NCBI RefSeq assembly: GCF_002157835.1
Contig: NZ_CP020809.1
Span: 124,001-188,000 of the forward strand
Direction: 5' to 3'
Length of the DNA: 64,000 nt
DNA from: Mycobacterium dioxanotrophicus
GTDB taxonomy: Bacteria; Actinomycetota; Actinomycetes; Mycobacteriales; Mycobacteriaceae
Every line of letters starts with the position of its first letter. The first letter of the stretch is position 1. Below the pieces are notes generated by a model. The model was not told the DNA's origin. It was given only the letters and a program-made list of their open reading frames with translations, and made no database searches. Position numbers and translations under genes: made by a program. Shown piece by piece: positions 9,498-18,558 of this stretch.

Positions 9498-9604
9498 AGT
9501 CGCTCCGTTCACCTCATGATCGTGGTTGACTGGTCCTGGTTCCCTGAACTGGCATTACACGATTTAGATAACAGGATATCAGTAACAAGTATCCCGTAAC
9601 GGAA

Positions 9605-9619
9605 ATGCTGTAATAGCAT
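9605..9619 (+). promoter_or_regulatory. inverted repeat ahead of the winged-helix gene
   Basis: ATGCT-GTAAT-AGCAT is a perfect 5-bp inverted repeat ending 7 bp before GTG 9,627, in an unusually AT-rich 130-bp spacer between two divergent small regulators. It may be the operator of one of them. Confidence 0.4.
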
Positions 9620-9626
9620 CTCAGTC

Positions 9627-9947
9627 GTGTCGTATGCGCAATCGGCGAGAGTCCAAGAACTCTCATCGGTGGTATTCGGCCAGAAGCATCGCCTCGCGGT
9701 GATGGCTGCGATCGCCCAGAGCGACGGGTTGGTGAATCCCACCGATTTGGCCGCCGACCTCGGATTCCGCGCACAGAGCGCCATTCAGCAACCGCTCAAA
9801 GACCTCACGACTGCCGGGCTCATCACTCGGGAGGACGGCATGGGGCGAGTGCACTACCGACGCAATCAGCACGCGATATGGGAGGCCGTGATCGAGCTCC
9901 TCGCTCAGGCCCTCACCCACGACGTTGCCCTCGAGAGCCGACCTTAG
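9627..9947 (+). CDS. winged-helix (ArsR-like) regulator
   Basis: A 106-residue protein with a compact wHTH: FGQKHRLAVMAAIAQSDGLV, then NPTDLAADLGFRAQSAIQQP (recognition helix), LKDLTTAGLITRE and the wing GMGRVHYRRN. The C-terminal helix (IWEAVIELLAQAL) suits dimerisation. There are no cysteine clusters, so metal sensing is not suggested. The GTG start lies just after the inverted repeat, pointing to autoregulation. The Tn7-like transposon begins 66 bp downstream of its stop. Confidence 0.65.
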   Translation: MSYAQSARVQELSSVVFGQKHRLAVMAAIAQSDGLVNPTDLAADLGFRAQSAIQQPLKDLTTAGLITREDGMGRVHYRRNQHAIWEAVIELLAQALTHDVALESRP

Positions 9948-10007
9948 GGTTCGCTTCGAGTATCGTCCCAGGGCCCGTACAGTGGCGCCGCCAAGCGACT
10001 GCAGGCG

Positions 10008-10012
10008 GCACG
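10008..10012 (+). repeat. target duplication, left copy (GCACG)
   Basis: GCACG abuts the TGT end of the transposon at 10,013. The identical pentamer follows the ACA end at 18,067-18,071. Confidence 0.9.
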
Positions 10013-10018
10013 TGTCCG

Positions 10019-10112
10019 TTCTCATTTGATCTGACACAGGACCAGTGAGCTGAACTGCGGTGTATCAGATCGGATGAGAATTCCACTTGACCAGCTTTAT
10101 CAGCCGATCTGA
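10019..10112. repeat. left-end transposase-binding sites
   Basis: Three 16-bp copies of TCAGATC(GG/AA)ATGAGAA. The first is on the minus strand at 10,019-10,034, the second on the plus strand at 10,065-10,080, and a 14/16 match is on the minus strand at 10,097-10,112. Arrayed subterminal sites are a hallmark of Tn7/Tn5053-type ends. Confidence 0.8.
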
Positions 10113-10223
10113 TGCACGACCGAATTCGTCTGCGACGCTCGCCGCGACCGGGAGCAGCTCCGAGAATGGCTGTCACGAATGCGCCCCTTTCGCTAAATCG
10201 GCTTCGATGGTTATCATCGTTGT

Positions 10224-10618
10224 GTGACGATGAATAAGCGGGACACCTGCCTGGCCGGCAACACGTCCGACCTCGATGCCGCGGTGGCACTGTTCCACAG
10301 TCTCTCCGATGCGACGCGGTTGACGATCGTGCGCCGCCTGGCTGACGGGAGGCGCGAGTTGTCGATCTGATCGGTGAGCTGGGGTTGGCGCAATCCACCG
10401 TCTCCGCGCACGTGGCGTGCCTGCGGGACTGTGGGCTGGTCACCGGCCGCCCAGAAGGCCGTCAGGTGTTCTATTCCTTGTCTCGCCCCGAGCTGCTGGA
10501 CGTGCTCGCTGCGGCGGAAACGCTGCTGGCGGCCACCGGCAACGCGGTGGCGTTGTGTCCCACCTATGGAACCGGCGCCCGGGGTGCGGCGATCGACACC
10601 GAGGAGACGCGGCAATGA
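10224..10618 (+). pseudogene. CmtR-like ArsR-family metal sensor, frameshifted
   Basis: The N-terminal part (TCLAGNTSDLDAAVALFHSL, SDATRLTIVRRLADG) and the HTH part (VVDLIGELGLAQSTVSAHVA, CLRDCGLVTGRPEGRQVFYS) are in frames one base apart near 10,355. The total length is 3n-1, which fits one deleted base. The C-x3-C pair in the recognition helix (VACLRDCGL) and the C-terminal ALCPTYG match the Cd/Pb-binding cysteines of mycobacterial CmtR. The family represses its own operon with the adjacent P-type ATPase. Its stop overlaps the ATPase start (ATGA). Confidence 0.8.
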
Positions 10619-12581
10619 GCGATGCCTGTGGCTGCGGCAGCGACGAACCCCGCAGCGCCGAGGAGCAGGAGCGTGAACCCGAACGGCTCTGGCAGATCAC
10701 AGAATTGCAGTTCGCCGCGCTCTCCGGGGTACTGCTGCTGGCGGCGTTGATCGCCAACCTGGTCGGCGCCGCCGACCCGGTGGTGCTCACGTTGGAGGCA
10801 GCGGCGCTGCTGGCCGGCGCCTATACCTTCGTGCCGTCCACCCTGGGGCGGCTGGCCAAGGGCAAGATCGGGGTCGGCACGCTGATGACCATCGCCGCCG
10901 TGGGCGCGGTGCTGCTCGGCGAGGTCGGTGAGGCCGCGATGCTGGCGTTCCTGTTCTCCATCAGCGAAGGCCTGGAGGAATACTCGCTGGCCCGCACCCG
11001 CCGCGGACTGCGCGCACTACTGTCGCTGGTGCCCGATGAGGCCACCGTTCGCCGCGACGGCACCGAAACAACCATCGCGCCAACAGAATTGCGCATCGGT
11101 GACCTCATGGTCGTCAAACCCGGAGAACGAGTCGCCACTGACGGCATCATCACCCGGGCCGCACCGCCCTGGACCTCTCGGCCATCACCGGCGAATCAGT
11201 GCCCGTTGAAGCCGGCCCCGGTGATGAGGTGTTCGCCGGGTCGATCAACGGAGCCGGCGCCCTCGAAGTAGAAGTCAGCACCACCGCCGAGGACAATTCC
11301 CTGGCCCGCATCGTGCGCATCGTGGAAGCCGAGCAGTCCCGCAAGGGCGCCGCCCAACGTTTGGCTGACCGCATCGCCAAACCCCTGGTCCCCGCCGTGA
11401 TGATCGCCGCCGCCCTGATCGCCGTCGCGGGGAGCCTGCTCGGTGACCCCGCCACCTGGATCGAACGCGCTCTGGTGGTGCTGGTCGCCGCCTCGCCCTG
11501 TGCTCTGGCGATTTCGGTACCGGTCACGGTCGTCGCCGCCATCGGCGCCGCCAGCAAGCTGGGCGCCCTGGTCAAAGGTGGCGCCGCGCTGGAAGCGCTG
11601 GGCAGGATCCGTGGGGTCGCCCTGGATAAGACCGGTACCCTCACCGCCAACCGGCCCACCGTCATCGAGGTGGCCACCACCCCCGACGTCACCCCCGAGC
11701 ACGTCCTGGACCTCGCGGCCGCCGTAGAGGCCCGCAGTGAACACCCCCTGGCCGCGGCGATCCTGGCCGCCGCCGGCACCGTCACCCCCGCCGCCGACGT
11801 CGAGGCAGTCACCGGCGCCGGACTCACCGGCCACCGCGACGGGCACCGCATCCGGCTGGGCCGCCCCGGCTGGCTCGACCGAGGTCCGCTCACCGCCGAG
11901 GTCACCCGGATGCAGCAGGCCGGAGCCACCGCCGTCCTGGTCGAAGACAACGGACAGGTGATCGGTGCCATCGCCGTGCGTGACGAATTGCGGCCCGAGG
12001 CAACCGAAGTCATCACCCAGCTGCGCCGCGACGGCTACCAGGTGGCGATGCTCACCGGCGACAACCACGCCACCGCGGCCGCCCTGGCCCGCGAAGTCGG
12101 CATCGACACCGTGCACGCCGATCTGCGCCCCGAAGACAAAGCCCGACTGATCGAACAGCTCCGCACCCAGCGCCCCACCGCGATGGTCGGCGATGGCGTC
12201 AACGACGCCCCCGCACTGGCTACCGCCGACCTCGGCATCGCGATGGGCGCCATGGGCACCGACGTCGCCATCGAAACCGCCGACGTCGCACTCATGGGTG
12301 AAGACCTACGCCACCTGCCACAAACATTCACCCATGCCCGCCGCGCCCGACGGATCATGCTGCAAAACGTCGGCCTATCCCTCGGACTGATCATTGTGCT
12401 GATGCCGCTGGCTTTGTTCGGGGTGCTCGGGTTGGCCGCCGTCGTGCTCGTCCATGAACTCGCCGAAATCGTGGTCATCGCCAACGGTGTGCGCGCCGGC
12501 CGCACCACAGCACTGACCGCACTCACCGCACAGCGGTCAACCAACCTAGCCACCGCGACCGCAGTGGGTGCCCCGTCGTGA
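10615..12581 (+). pseudogene. heavy-metal P1B-type ATPase (CtpG-like), one frameshift
   Basis: The motifs of a metal-exporting ATPase are present in order: actuator TGES near 11,190, TM4 ASPCALAISVP near 11,490, phosphorylation loop DKTGTLT near 11,627, TGDNHATA near 12,055, GDGVNDAPAL near 12,190, and a C-terminal HELAEIVVIANG. The N-terminus has only a short CGCGSDEP, not a full metal-binding domain. A one-base deletion near 11,155 splits the actuator domain (length 3n-1). In M. tuberculosis the CmtR target is the similar ATPase CtpG, so Cd/Pb efflux is expected. It is translationally coupled to cmtR and followed six bases later by cadD. Confidence 0.82.
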
Positions 12582-12587
12582 CCACCG

Positions 12588-13193
12588 ATGGCACACACCA
12601 TGATCCTGTCGTCGGTTCTGCCCGCGATCGGGCTGTTCATCGTCACCAACATCGACGACATCATCGTGCTTTCACTGTTCTTCGCCCGCGGCGCAGGACA
12701 ACGCGGGACCACCTCCCGGATCACCGCCGGCCAATACCTGGGATTCGCTGGAATTCTCGGCGCCGCCGTCCTCGTGACCCTAGGTGCGGGCGCATTCCTG
12801 CCGCCCGACGTCATCCCGTTCTTCGGACTCATCCCCCTCGCCCTGGGACTGAAGGCGGCTTGGCAAGCCTGGCGCGGAAACGGTGACGATGATGGTGACG
12901 CGAAGGTTGCGGGCAAGACCGTCAGCGTCTGGGCGGTCGCTGGCGTGACCTTCGCCAACGGCGGCGACAACGTCGGCGTCTACGTCCCGGTCTTCCTCAG
13001 CGTCGGACACGCAGCCGTCGTGGCCTACTGCGTCGTCTTCCTTCTTCTCGTCGGGGTGCTGGTGGTCATCGCCAGATATGTTGCCACCCGCCGCCCGATC
13101 GCGGAGATCCTCGAACGATGGGAACACATCCTGTTCCCGATTGTTCTGATCGGACTGGGTATTGTCATCCTGATCGGCGGCCTAGCTTTCTAG
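12588..13193 (+). CDS. cadD: CadD-family cadmium resistance transporter
   Basis: A 201-residue, five-helix membrane protein. The first helix ends in FIVTNIDDIIVLSLFFARG with the acidic pair typical of CadD, followed by QYLGFAGILGAAVLV, an internal charged loop (NGDDDGDAK) and TFANGGDNVGVYVPVF, the mirrored acidic motif of the LysE-like fold. CadD exports cadmium across the inner membrane. It is the last gene of the cargo operon and looks intact, the only unbroken cargo gene. ATG 12,588 or 12,600 could start it. Confidence 0.85.
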   Translation: MAHTMILSSVLPAIGLFIVTNIDDIIVLSLFFARGAGQRGTTSRITAGQYLGFAGILGAAVLVTLGAGAFLPPDVIPFFGLIPLALGLKAAWQAWRGNGDDDGDAKVAGKTVSVWAVAGVTFANGGDNVGVYVPVFLSVGHAAVVAYCVVFLLLVGVLVVIARYVATRRPIAEILERWEHILFPIVLIGLGIVILIGGLAF

Positions 13194-13282
13194 CTCGTCT
13201 AGTATTTCCATCTACGTATGCCTCACGGTCGGCTGGCAATGGGTTTTCCTACGAATATGGTTGCAAGATAAAGACTTTTGCA

Positions 13283-14146
13283 TCAGGTATGAACGATCAT
13301 TGATTTATCGCGGGACTTCCGGATGATCTGCTGGTTGTTCAGCCAGCCGTCGAGGGCCGCGGTGGTCGCCGTCTCATCCTCGGCGCCGAACACTGCGTTC
13401 GCGGCTGCCAAGAGAGCTACGCGGGCGACACTGGGATCGCCGGTGCGGTTCAACAATGCTGGCCGCTGGTCAATGATGACTGCGGCCATCCGGACTGTTT
13501 CGACGTAGGTGGCGATGTGCAGGTTGACCGTTGAGATGCTGGCCCATCGCCCCCGTAATGCGATACCGGTGGCCGCGCTATCACCGAGACCGTCATCCCG
13601 TCGGAATCGGCGCTGCCGCAGCACTATACGTGATGCGTCGTTGATCGCTAGCTCAACGATGTCGGGGGCATTGCGCTTGGCCAGGGCATGATGTGCCCTG
13701 GCAGATCGGGCAACAGCTGGATGGTGTTTCAGTGACATCTGATCGTCCCATCGCTGGGCGGAGGGGCCAATCCAGCGGCCGTGGCGATGACAGACGGTGA
13801 GGTGGTCGGGCAACCAGCAATGGACCGGCTGGGGCACCCCTCGCCGTGCTGTGCAGTACCGGCAAATCGGGCGGGCACGTGCCCGCTGGCGGGTGAGATC
13901 ACGTTCATCAGCGGTCAGGCCCCGCAGTCGGGCGCAGAGGACATGTCGTGGGTAGCCGCTGAGGCGGGCGAGGCGCTCAGGGTCGACGTAATGGCTCTCG
14001 CGTGCGGCGTAGTCGCGCAGGCTTTGGGGTGGGATTCTGTTGGCGTGGGCGAGTCGGGTGGTGAAGGAGTACACGGTCTCATCGCGAAATGCGGTGACTG
14101 ACTGCGGAAGTGGTCGTGGTGGGAGTCGGGGCCAGTCGGTGATCAC
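13283..14146 (-). CDS. tniQ: TniQ-family transposition target-selection protein
   Basis: A 287-residue protein from GTG 14,146, which follows the TniB-frame stop with two bases between them. The N-terminus DETVYSFTTRLAHANRI is the TniQ signature (E-S-x-S/T-x-x-R-L-A). A zinc-binding array follows: CRYC, then HCWLPDHLTVCHRH. In Tn7/Tn5053 relatives TniQ/TnsD directs the ATPase to the target. The second half (VETVRMAAVIIDQRPALLNR) is helical and less conserved. It is intact, and the last gene of the transposition operon. Confidence 0.85.
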   Translation of the reverse strand: MITDWPRLPPRPLPQSVTAFRDETVYSFTTRLAHANRIPPQSLRDYAARESHYVDPERLARLSGYPRHVLCARLRGLTADERDLTRQRARARPICRYCTARRGVPQPVHCWLPDHLTVCHRHGRWIGPSAQRWDDQMSLKHHPAVARSARAHHALAKRNAPDIVELAINDASRIVLRQRRFRRDDGLGDSAATGIALRGRWASISTVNLHIATYVETVRMAAVIIDQRPALLNRTGDPSVARVALLAAANAVFGAEDETATTAALDGWLNNQQIIRKSRDKSMIVHT

Positions 14147-14148
14147 TG

Positions 14149-15161
14149 CTATCCGGCGCTGCGTTGGGCTGAGGCCTGAGCCGCGTAGTCGATGAGGACG
14201 CTGTCCAAGCCCTCGCGGTCGATGTGTTCGGTGTGGTCCAGCATTGCCCGGATGGCTGCCGAGCGGATGAGGTGGGCGAGGCTTCCGATCATTCCGCCGG
14301 TGCGCTGGTGCAGGTGTTTCGTCTGGCGCACGAGCGTGCCCGGCTCGTGTCGGTGCAGTCGCAGGGTTCCCTCCATCGCGGCGACCAGAGCCGCCACTCC
14401 TGCCCATACGGGAAGGCCGCTGTGTTGATGACACCGCAGCGCCCGGCAAGCTGGCGGCCGCGAGTACCGGTAAACACTCCGGAGCGTTCGACGTCAATGC
14501 CGGCGTAGACGAAGGTCGCGGGCAGGTGTTCGGTGAAGTACTTGAGGTGATCGGAAAGTTCTTCTCCGGCACGGGTATCGAGATTGAGGTTATGGATCTC
14601 GTCGACGACCACTATGTCGGTACGCGCATCGATGAGCACTTGGCACACCGCGTCGGCGATATCGGTGACGTTCATCCGTCGTACCGGTGGAAGCCCGAGG
14701 AAGCGGGCGAATTCCATTGCGAGCTTGCGTGCTGAGCCCTTCGGTGGAGCGGTCACGTAGACGACAGGGATGCGGGTTTTGTCCGAGTAACGGGTGCGGA
14801 TCCGAAGTTCGTGGAACCGGCCGAGTTGTTTGATGGCCGTGGTCTTTCCGGTGGCTGCGCCACCGGAGACGATCAGCCCTCGCCGGGCGCCGATCTCGCG
14901 TTGATTCAGCAAAGTGAGCAGCTGACCCTCGTTGGTGATCTTCTGGATCGCCGAGGTGGTCACCACGACGAGCTCGGAATGGTGGGCCACCCTGGCCTCG
15001 TTGTAGGCGATCCGATCAGCATCGTCGAGATCGGACCAGTCTTGGTCGGGCAGCAAGGTGAATTCAGGCCGGTCAGCGTCAATGAACCGTCGCCACCCTT
15101 CCAGGGTTGTCGTCGGCTGCCGGCGCTCCTCGAGTTGACTGATCGGACTCACCAATGCCAC
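14149..15161 (-). pseudogene. tniB: TniB/TnsC-like AAA+ ATPase, frameshifted near C-terminus
   Basis: Walker A is SGGAATGKT (near 14,860) and Walker B is DIVVVDEIHNL (near 14,600), as in transposon AAA+ target-capture ATPases. A Sensor-like ATFVYAGIDVE follows. Homology continues in a second frame after AAFPYGQEW near 14,398 (ALVAAMEGTLRLHRHE, then HQRTGGMIGSLAHLIRSAAI). The 1,013-nt length is 3n-1, fitting a single deleted base. The truncated product would lose the C-terminal lid. It overlaps the end of tniA by 13 bp. Confidence 0.88.
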
Positions 15162-17238
15162 TGCTCGGCCTCCTTACGTGCGTCGAACACCGGCAACGGG
15201 ATGACATCAGCAAGATCGTCATCGTCGGAGTTCGCTGGCCTGTCGGTGCTCACCTCAGACGGTTCCTGGTTCTGGTTGGTGCCCTCGACACTGGGGTGTG
15301 GCCAGGACGGCTCGGGGATGGATCGGGCCCTGGCGGCTGCGCGTCGAGCTGCTGGCGGGTCCTGCTGGGTGTCGGGGCCGCGTTCGGCACGGTCCAGCAG
15401 GGCGTCGGCCGCCGCCGCGATCTCGGCTTCGGTCACCGGATCTGCGCCCCTTTCGGCGACGATCGCTTGGGCCTGTTTCCACACGGTGTCCCCGAACGGC
15501 ACTGCAGCGGTGCGCATGTGGGTCCAGGTCGCGGTGATCCAACCGTCGTCGTGGTGATTGCGAACCCAAATCTGAGAGACGTCATAGGGGTCGTAATGAA
15601 CCTCCCACCGGCCGTTGCGGGAACGAACCCCAGAGTCGACTCGCCGGTACGGGTTCAATGCCCGGGCATCGTAGGTCCGGTGATTGACCCGGATACCCGC
15701 TGAGCCGATGGTGCGCCACGTCGCGGGCAACAACTCGATGTAAGCATCAGCGCTCAGAGGCACCGGGACGTAACCAGCGACTTCGACCAGGGCCGCGAAC
15801 TTCTCGTTCGGCGTCAGCGCTTTGCCCGGGTCACCGGGTCACGTAGTCCGTCGTGGGACGGTTCTGCCACACCGCGACGAGCCACTCATCGAGCAACGCC
15901 TGCAGTTCCACCAGCGACCACACTGCGTCCTGGTCGGCGTTCTTGCCGCGACGTTCCACGCTGGAACCGACATACCCGGCGACATACTGGGCGAACAATG
16001 TACCCACCGACTGCAGGGTGCGTTCCACCTTCGGTTTGTCGGTGGGCTGATCCGGATGAGCGGGTTGCAGGTTGATGCCCAGTGAGCAGCACGCCTGCTC
16101 AAATGTCTTGGAGAGAAACGCTTTCCCGTGATCACAGACGATGGTCTCGGGAGCGATCACCGGGCGAGCCGCGGCATCGGCGAGCCGTTGATCGATATCG
16201 GTCAAACGCCGATGCGGCAACACCGAGCGTGACAACCGCAACGCATCGGACCAACCCGGGCGCATCGGCTCTGGGGTCAGCGCCTTGGCCAACAGCAGCG
16301 CGGCATCGACGGCCTTGGTGGTGGGCCGCAGAACTGCCGCCGGGATCGAGCGGGTGACGTTGTCGACCATGGCGGTCAGCTCCACCCGATCGACTACACC
16401 GTCGTCAAGGACCACCCGCACGTCCAGCGGGGTGGAGTCGATTTCCACCATTTCACCGGGACGGGCCGCGGTTACCGTGCCGAAGGGGCCGTCGGGTTGC
16501 TTGGCCAATGACCTGCGAGTACGGGCGGAACCGAAGGTGTGTTTGCCTTCCTCCAGGCGTTTGACGAGCCGGTAGAAGGTCGCCTGTGACGGGCCTTCGG
16601 GCGTCGTCGGGACCGTATTCGGCCAACAGCGCCTTCTCCAGCTTGCGCTGAAGTCTGCTCACCGTGCCGGTTGATAGCTCAGTTTCGTTGTCGATCAGAC
16701 GCCGGACCACGGCAACGACACGCTCATCGACACGGCCCAACACTGGACGTTTGGCGAGATAGCGGCCGTCCACCAATCCCAGAAGACCTTTGGCCTCGTA
16801 GCGAGATCGCTGACGCTGCAGGGTGATCAACGCCAGATCGTGACCGGCTGCTCGAAGCTCCTCAAGCTTGGTCAGCTCCCTCTGGCGAAGGGATCGGACC
16901 GCCGGATCGAACTCTGGCCGGATTGGCTGCCCAGGCGGACTTTCGGGTCGGCGCCCGGTCAATACCTCAACGATGTGCTGCTCCCACCATCGTGCGCGAT
17001 CAGCGACCTCCTCGGGGACACCTTCGAGCGCCTCAACAGACCACAGCACCGGTCGTGACCCCGCCAGAACCTCCAGAGTCGAATCGGCCAATACCATCGA
17101 CAGGGGAACGGTTGTGCGTTCACCAACAGCGTCGACAAGCCGTACCGATCCTCCGGCCAGACTTGCGACCGTGAAAACCCGTGAACCTAGACGGATTTCA
17201 TCGCCTTCACGGATCACACCGCCTCGAAGCGAACTCAT
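15149..17238 (-). pseudogene. tniA: TniA/TnsB-like DDE transposase, multiple frameshifts
   Basis: The N-terminal DNA-binding part runs from ATG 17,238. The catalytic core is in another frame from about 16,610: GEMVEIDSTPLDVRVVL (first Asp), ETIVCDHGKAF (second Asp) and KPKVERTLQSVG (Glu). A third frame from about 15,830 gives the C-terminal Mu-type beta-barrel (LSADAYIELLPATWR, then VHYDPYDVSQIWV). Best fit is one inserted base near 16,608 and two deleted bases near 15,820-15,850; the 2,090-nt length is 3n-1 and agrees. The product cuts and joins the 3' ends. As written it cannot be made full length. Confidence 0.88.
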
Positions 17239-17251
17239 AACGCTGCCGCGC

Positions 17252-17971
17252 TCACTGCCGTCCGATCGTCGAGGACCGTCCGGACAGATCGACCACCAAG
17301 CGTCGATGCCAGAGCAGATGGAACAGCACAGGCAGCACCACCAGCGGGTCGCCCACCGCCGTCGCGCCCTCCAGAAGGGGCTGCTCGCGGGCGAAACAGC
17401 TCAACAGTTCTGCCGCCACGCCAGGTCGCAACGCTCTCGGATGCCGGTACCCAGACAGCCACCGCAGGTTCGCCGCCAGCACAGGGTCCAATACACCGAC
17501 GCGCCGGTACTGCCAGCCGGCCGCAATGCACACGACCTCCGAGCGGGCGAACAACTCCGCATCAGACTCAGGAATCCGGTCATCGGGACGAACATCGACG
17601 ATCACGACCGTGCCGTCGGATCTGCGAGCGTAGTAGTCGGGCACATGATGACGGCCATCGGGCCATCGCAGCCGAAAAGGTTGGGAGGCAACGCCAACGG
17701 TTTCAGGATTAGCATCCAATGCCATCAGCTGATCCCGCTCAACCCACGATTCATAACCGATGTGCCGGCGCGTCGTCGCGAACCACCACAGCCCAGGAAA
17801 ATTCCGTTGCCCACGAAACGACGGAAACGACCGCACCGGCTCGCAATCGACATCGAACCGGATCCCATGAGCCAACTCCAATGGAAGACGGGAAGTCCCA
17901 TCCACGTCGGCTACCTCAAACACCGCATCGCACCGGCCCGCGGCAACAGCATCACCGGCCAGCATCGACAT
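17252..17971 (-). CDS. tnsA: TnsA-like transposon endonuclease
   Basis: A 239-residue protein from ATG 17,971. A restriction-endonuclease-like core is visible: YESWVERDQLMALD (Glu), then RHHVPDYYAR (Asp) and TVVIVDVRPDDRI, where the usual E/Q-x-K is D-V-R, a variant seen in actinobacterial TnsA-like proteins. TnsA cleaves the 5' transposon ends so that the element leaves by cut-and-paste. The gene is intact and lies 13 bp upstream of tniA in the same operon, 22 bp inside the right-end sites. Confidence 0.8.
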   Translation of the reverse strand: MSMLAGDAVAAGRCDAVFEVADVDGTSRLPLELAHGIRFDVDCEPVRSFPSFRGQRNFPGLWWFATTRRHIGYESWVERDQLMALDANPETVGVASQPFRLRWPDGRHHVPDYYARRSDGTVVIVDVRPDDRIPESDAELFARSEVVCIAAGWQYRRVGVLDPVLAANLRWLSGYRHPRALRPGVAAELLSCFAREQPLLEGATAVGDPLVVLPVLFHLLWHRRLVVDLSGRSSTIGRQ

Positions 17972-17993
17972 GCCCAGAACGGTACCGGCTGTA

Positions 17994-18060
17994 TCAGATC
18001 AAATGAGAAAGGCGCGCCGATGTGTCACATCAAATGAGAATGCTTCAGATCGGATGAGAA
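17994..18060 (+). repeat. right-end transposase-binding sites
   Basis: Three 16-bp sites in the same orientation: TCAGATCAAATGAGAA at 17,994-18,009, TCACATCAAATGAGAA at 18,025-18,040 and TCAGATCGGATGAGAA at 18,045-18,060, immediately before the CTGACA end. Confidence 0.88.
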
Positions 18061-18066
18061 CTGACA

Positions 18067-18071
18067 GCACG
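18067..18071 (+). repeat. target duplication, right copy (GCACG)
   Basis: Identical to 10,008-10,012, directly after the ACA terminus at 18,066. Confidence 0.9.
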
Positions 18072-18112
18072 GTCGCGGCCGGCCGGGAGGTTGTGCCTGC
18101 TGAACGTTGAAT

Positions 18113-18125
18113 CGTCACAGTGACG
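18113..18125 (+). promoter_or_regulatory. CGTCACAGTGACG palindrome, copy 1
   Basis: A 13-bp palindrome (6-bp arms around A). A second copy at 25,793-25,805 also shares the flanks TTGAA upstream and AA downstream. Likely a shared binding site for a plasmid regulator or replication/partition protein. Confidence 0.5.
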
Positions 18126-18313
18126 AAACAGAGACGCGGGACGGCAAGGGGAATGCGCCCGGGTGCGTCGAACGAGTCCATCACCTGCGCCGACTCCCCG
18201 CCTGCGCAGAGCGCGCAGACCATGAGGCGAATCGCGAAAATTATTGCCCCTTAGCGGGATTGACGCCTTGGTGCCCTCGCCGCGAGACGAGTGATCGATC
18301 GCTGGTAGCCTAG

Positions 18314-18327
18314 TTTTCCGCGGAAAA
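18314..18327 (+). promoter_or_regulatory. parS-like palindrome 1 (TTTTCCGCGGAAAA)
   Basis: A perfect 14-bp palindrome, 18 bp with flanks (AGTTTTCCGCGGAAAACT), in the 490-bp gene-free stretch downstream of parB. Confidence 0.75.
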
Positions 18328-18537
18328 CTGACCTTGCCTCGCCGGTCATTCGACTCGCGGCACTGCGGTCAATCCCGCCGTTCGATGTCGCCCGCCGGTC
18401 GCACACTCATGCGTCGCGACTACCTGTCACCGCAGACTCCCCTAGCGCTTGCCTAGTCGTGCGCGGACCTACCCCAGACCGCCGGACGCTCGACCGAGCG
18501 CCACCCCAGAGCGGGCCTGGGGCTAAACGGTCCACCG

Positions 18538-18551
18538 TTCTCCGCGGAAAG
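18538..18551 (+). promoter_or_regulatory. parS-like palindrome 2 (imperfect)
   Basis: TTCTCCGCGGAAAG keeps the TCCGCGGA core, differs at two outer positions, and lies 7 bp beyond the parB stop codon. Confidence 0.55.
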
Positions 18552-18558
18552 TCAACGG

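Larger units (their letters stand above)
10013..18066 (-). mobile_element. Tn7-like transposon with cadmium-resistance cargo
   Basis: An 8,054-bp element with a TGTCCG left end and a CTGACA right end, flanked by exact 5-bp duplications GCACG. The terminal inverted repeat is about 22 bp with three mismatches (TGTC-C/A-G followed by TTCTCAT-TT/CC-GATCTGA). Transposition genes occupy the right 4.7 kb on the minus strand in the order tnsA, tniA/tnsB, tniB/tnsC, tniQ. The left 3 kb carries cmtR-like, P1B-ATPase and cadD genes on the plus strand. tniA and tniB are frameshifted, so this copy is probably immobile without help. It inserted between a small regulator gene and the parB side of the partition locus. 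No Cas genes or glmS target are present. Confidence 0.93.

Noticed and set aside
11196..12116. 306-codon minus-strand open frame rich in Gly and Asp
   Set aside because: Antisense to the P1B ATPase, low-complexity composition.
11150..12970. Further long minus-strand frames over the cadmium operon
   Set aside because: Ser/Ala/Thr-rich reverse translations of the ATPase and CadD genes.
10013..18066. CRISPR-associated (CAST) transposon
   Set aside because: No Cas genes, repeats or crRNA-like sequences inside the element; it is TnsA-TniA-TniB-TniQ only.
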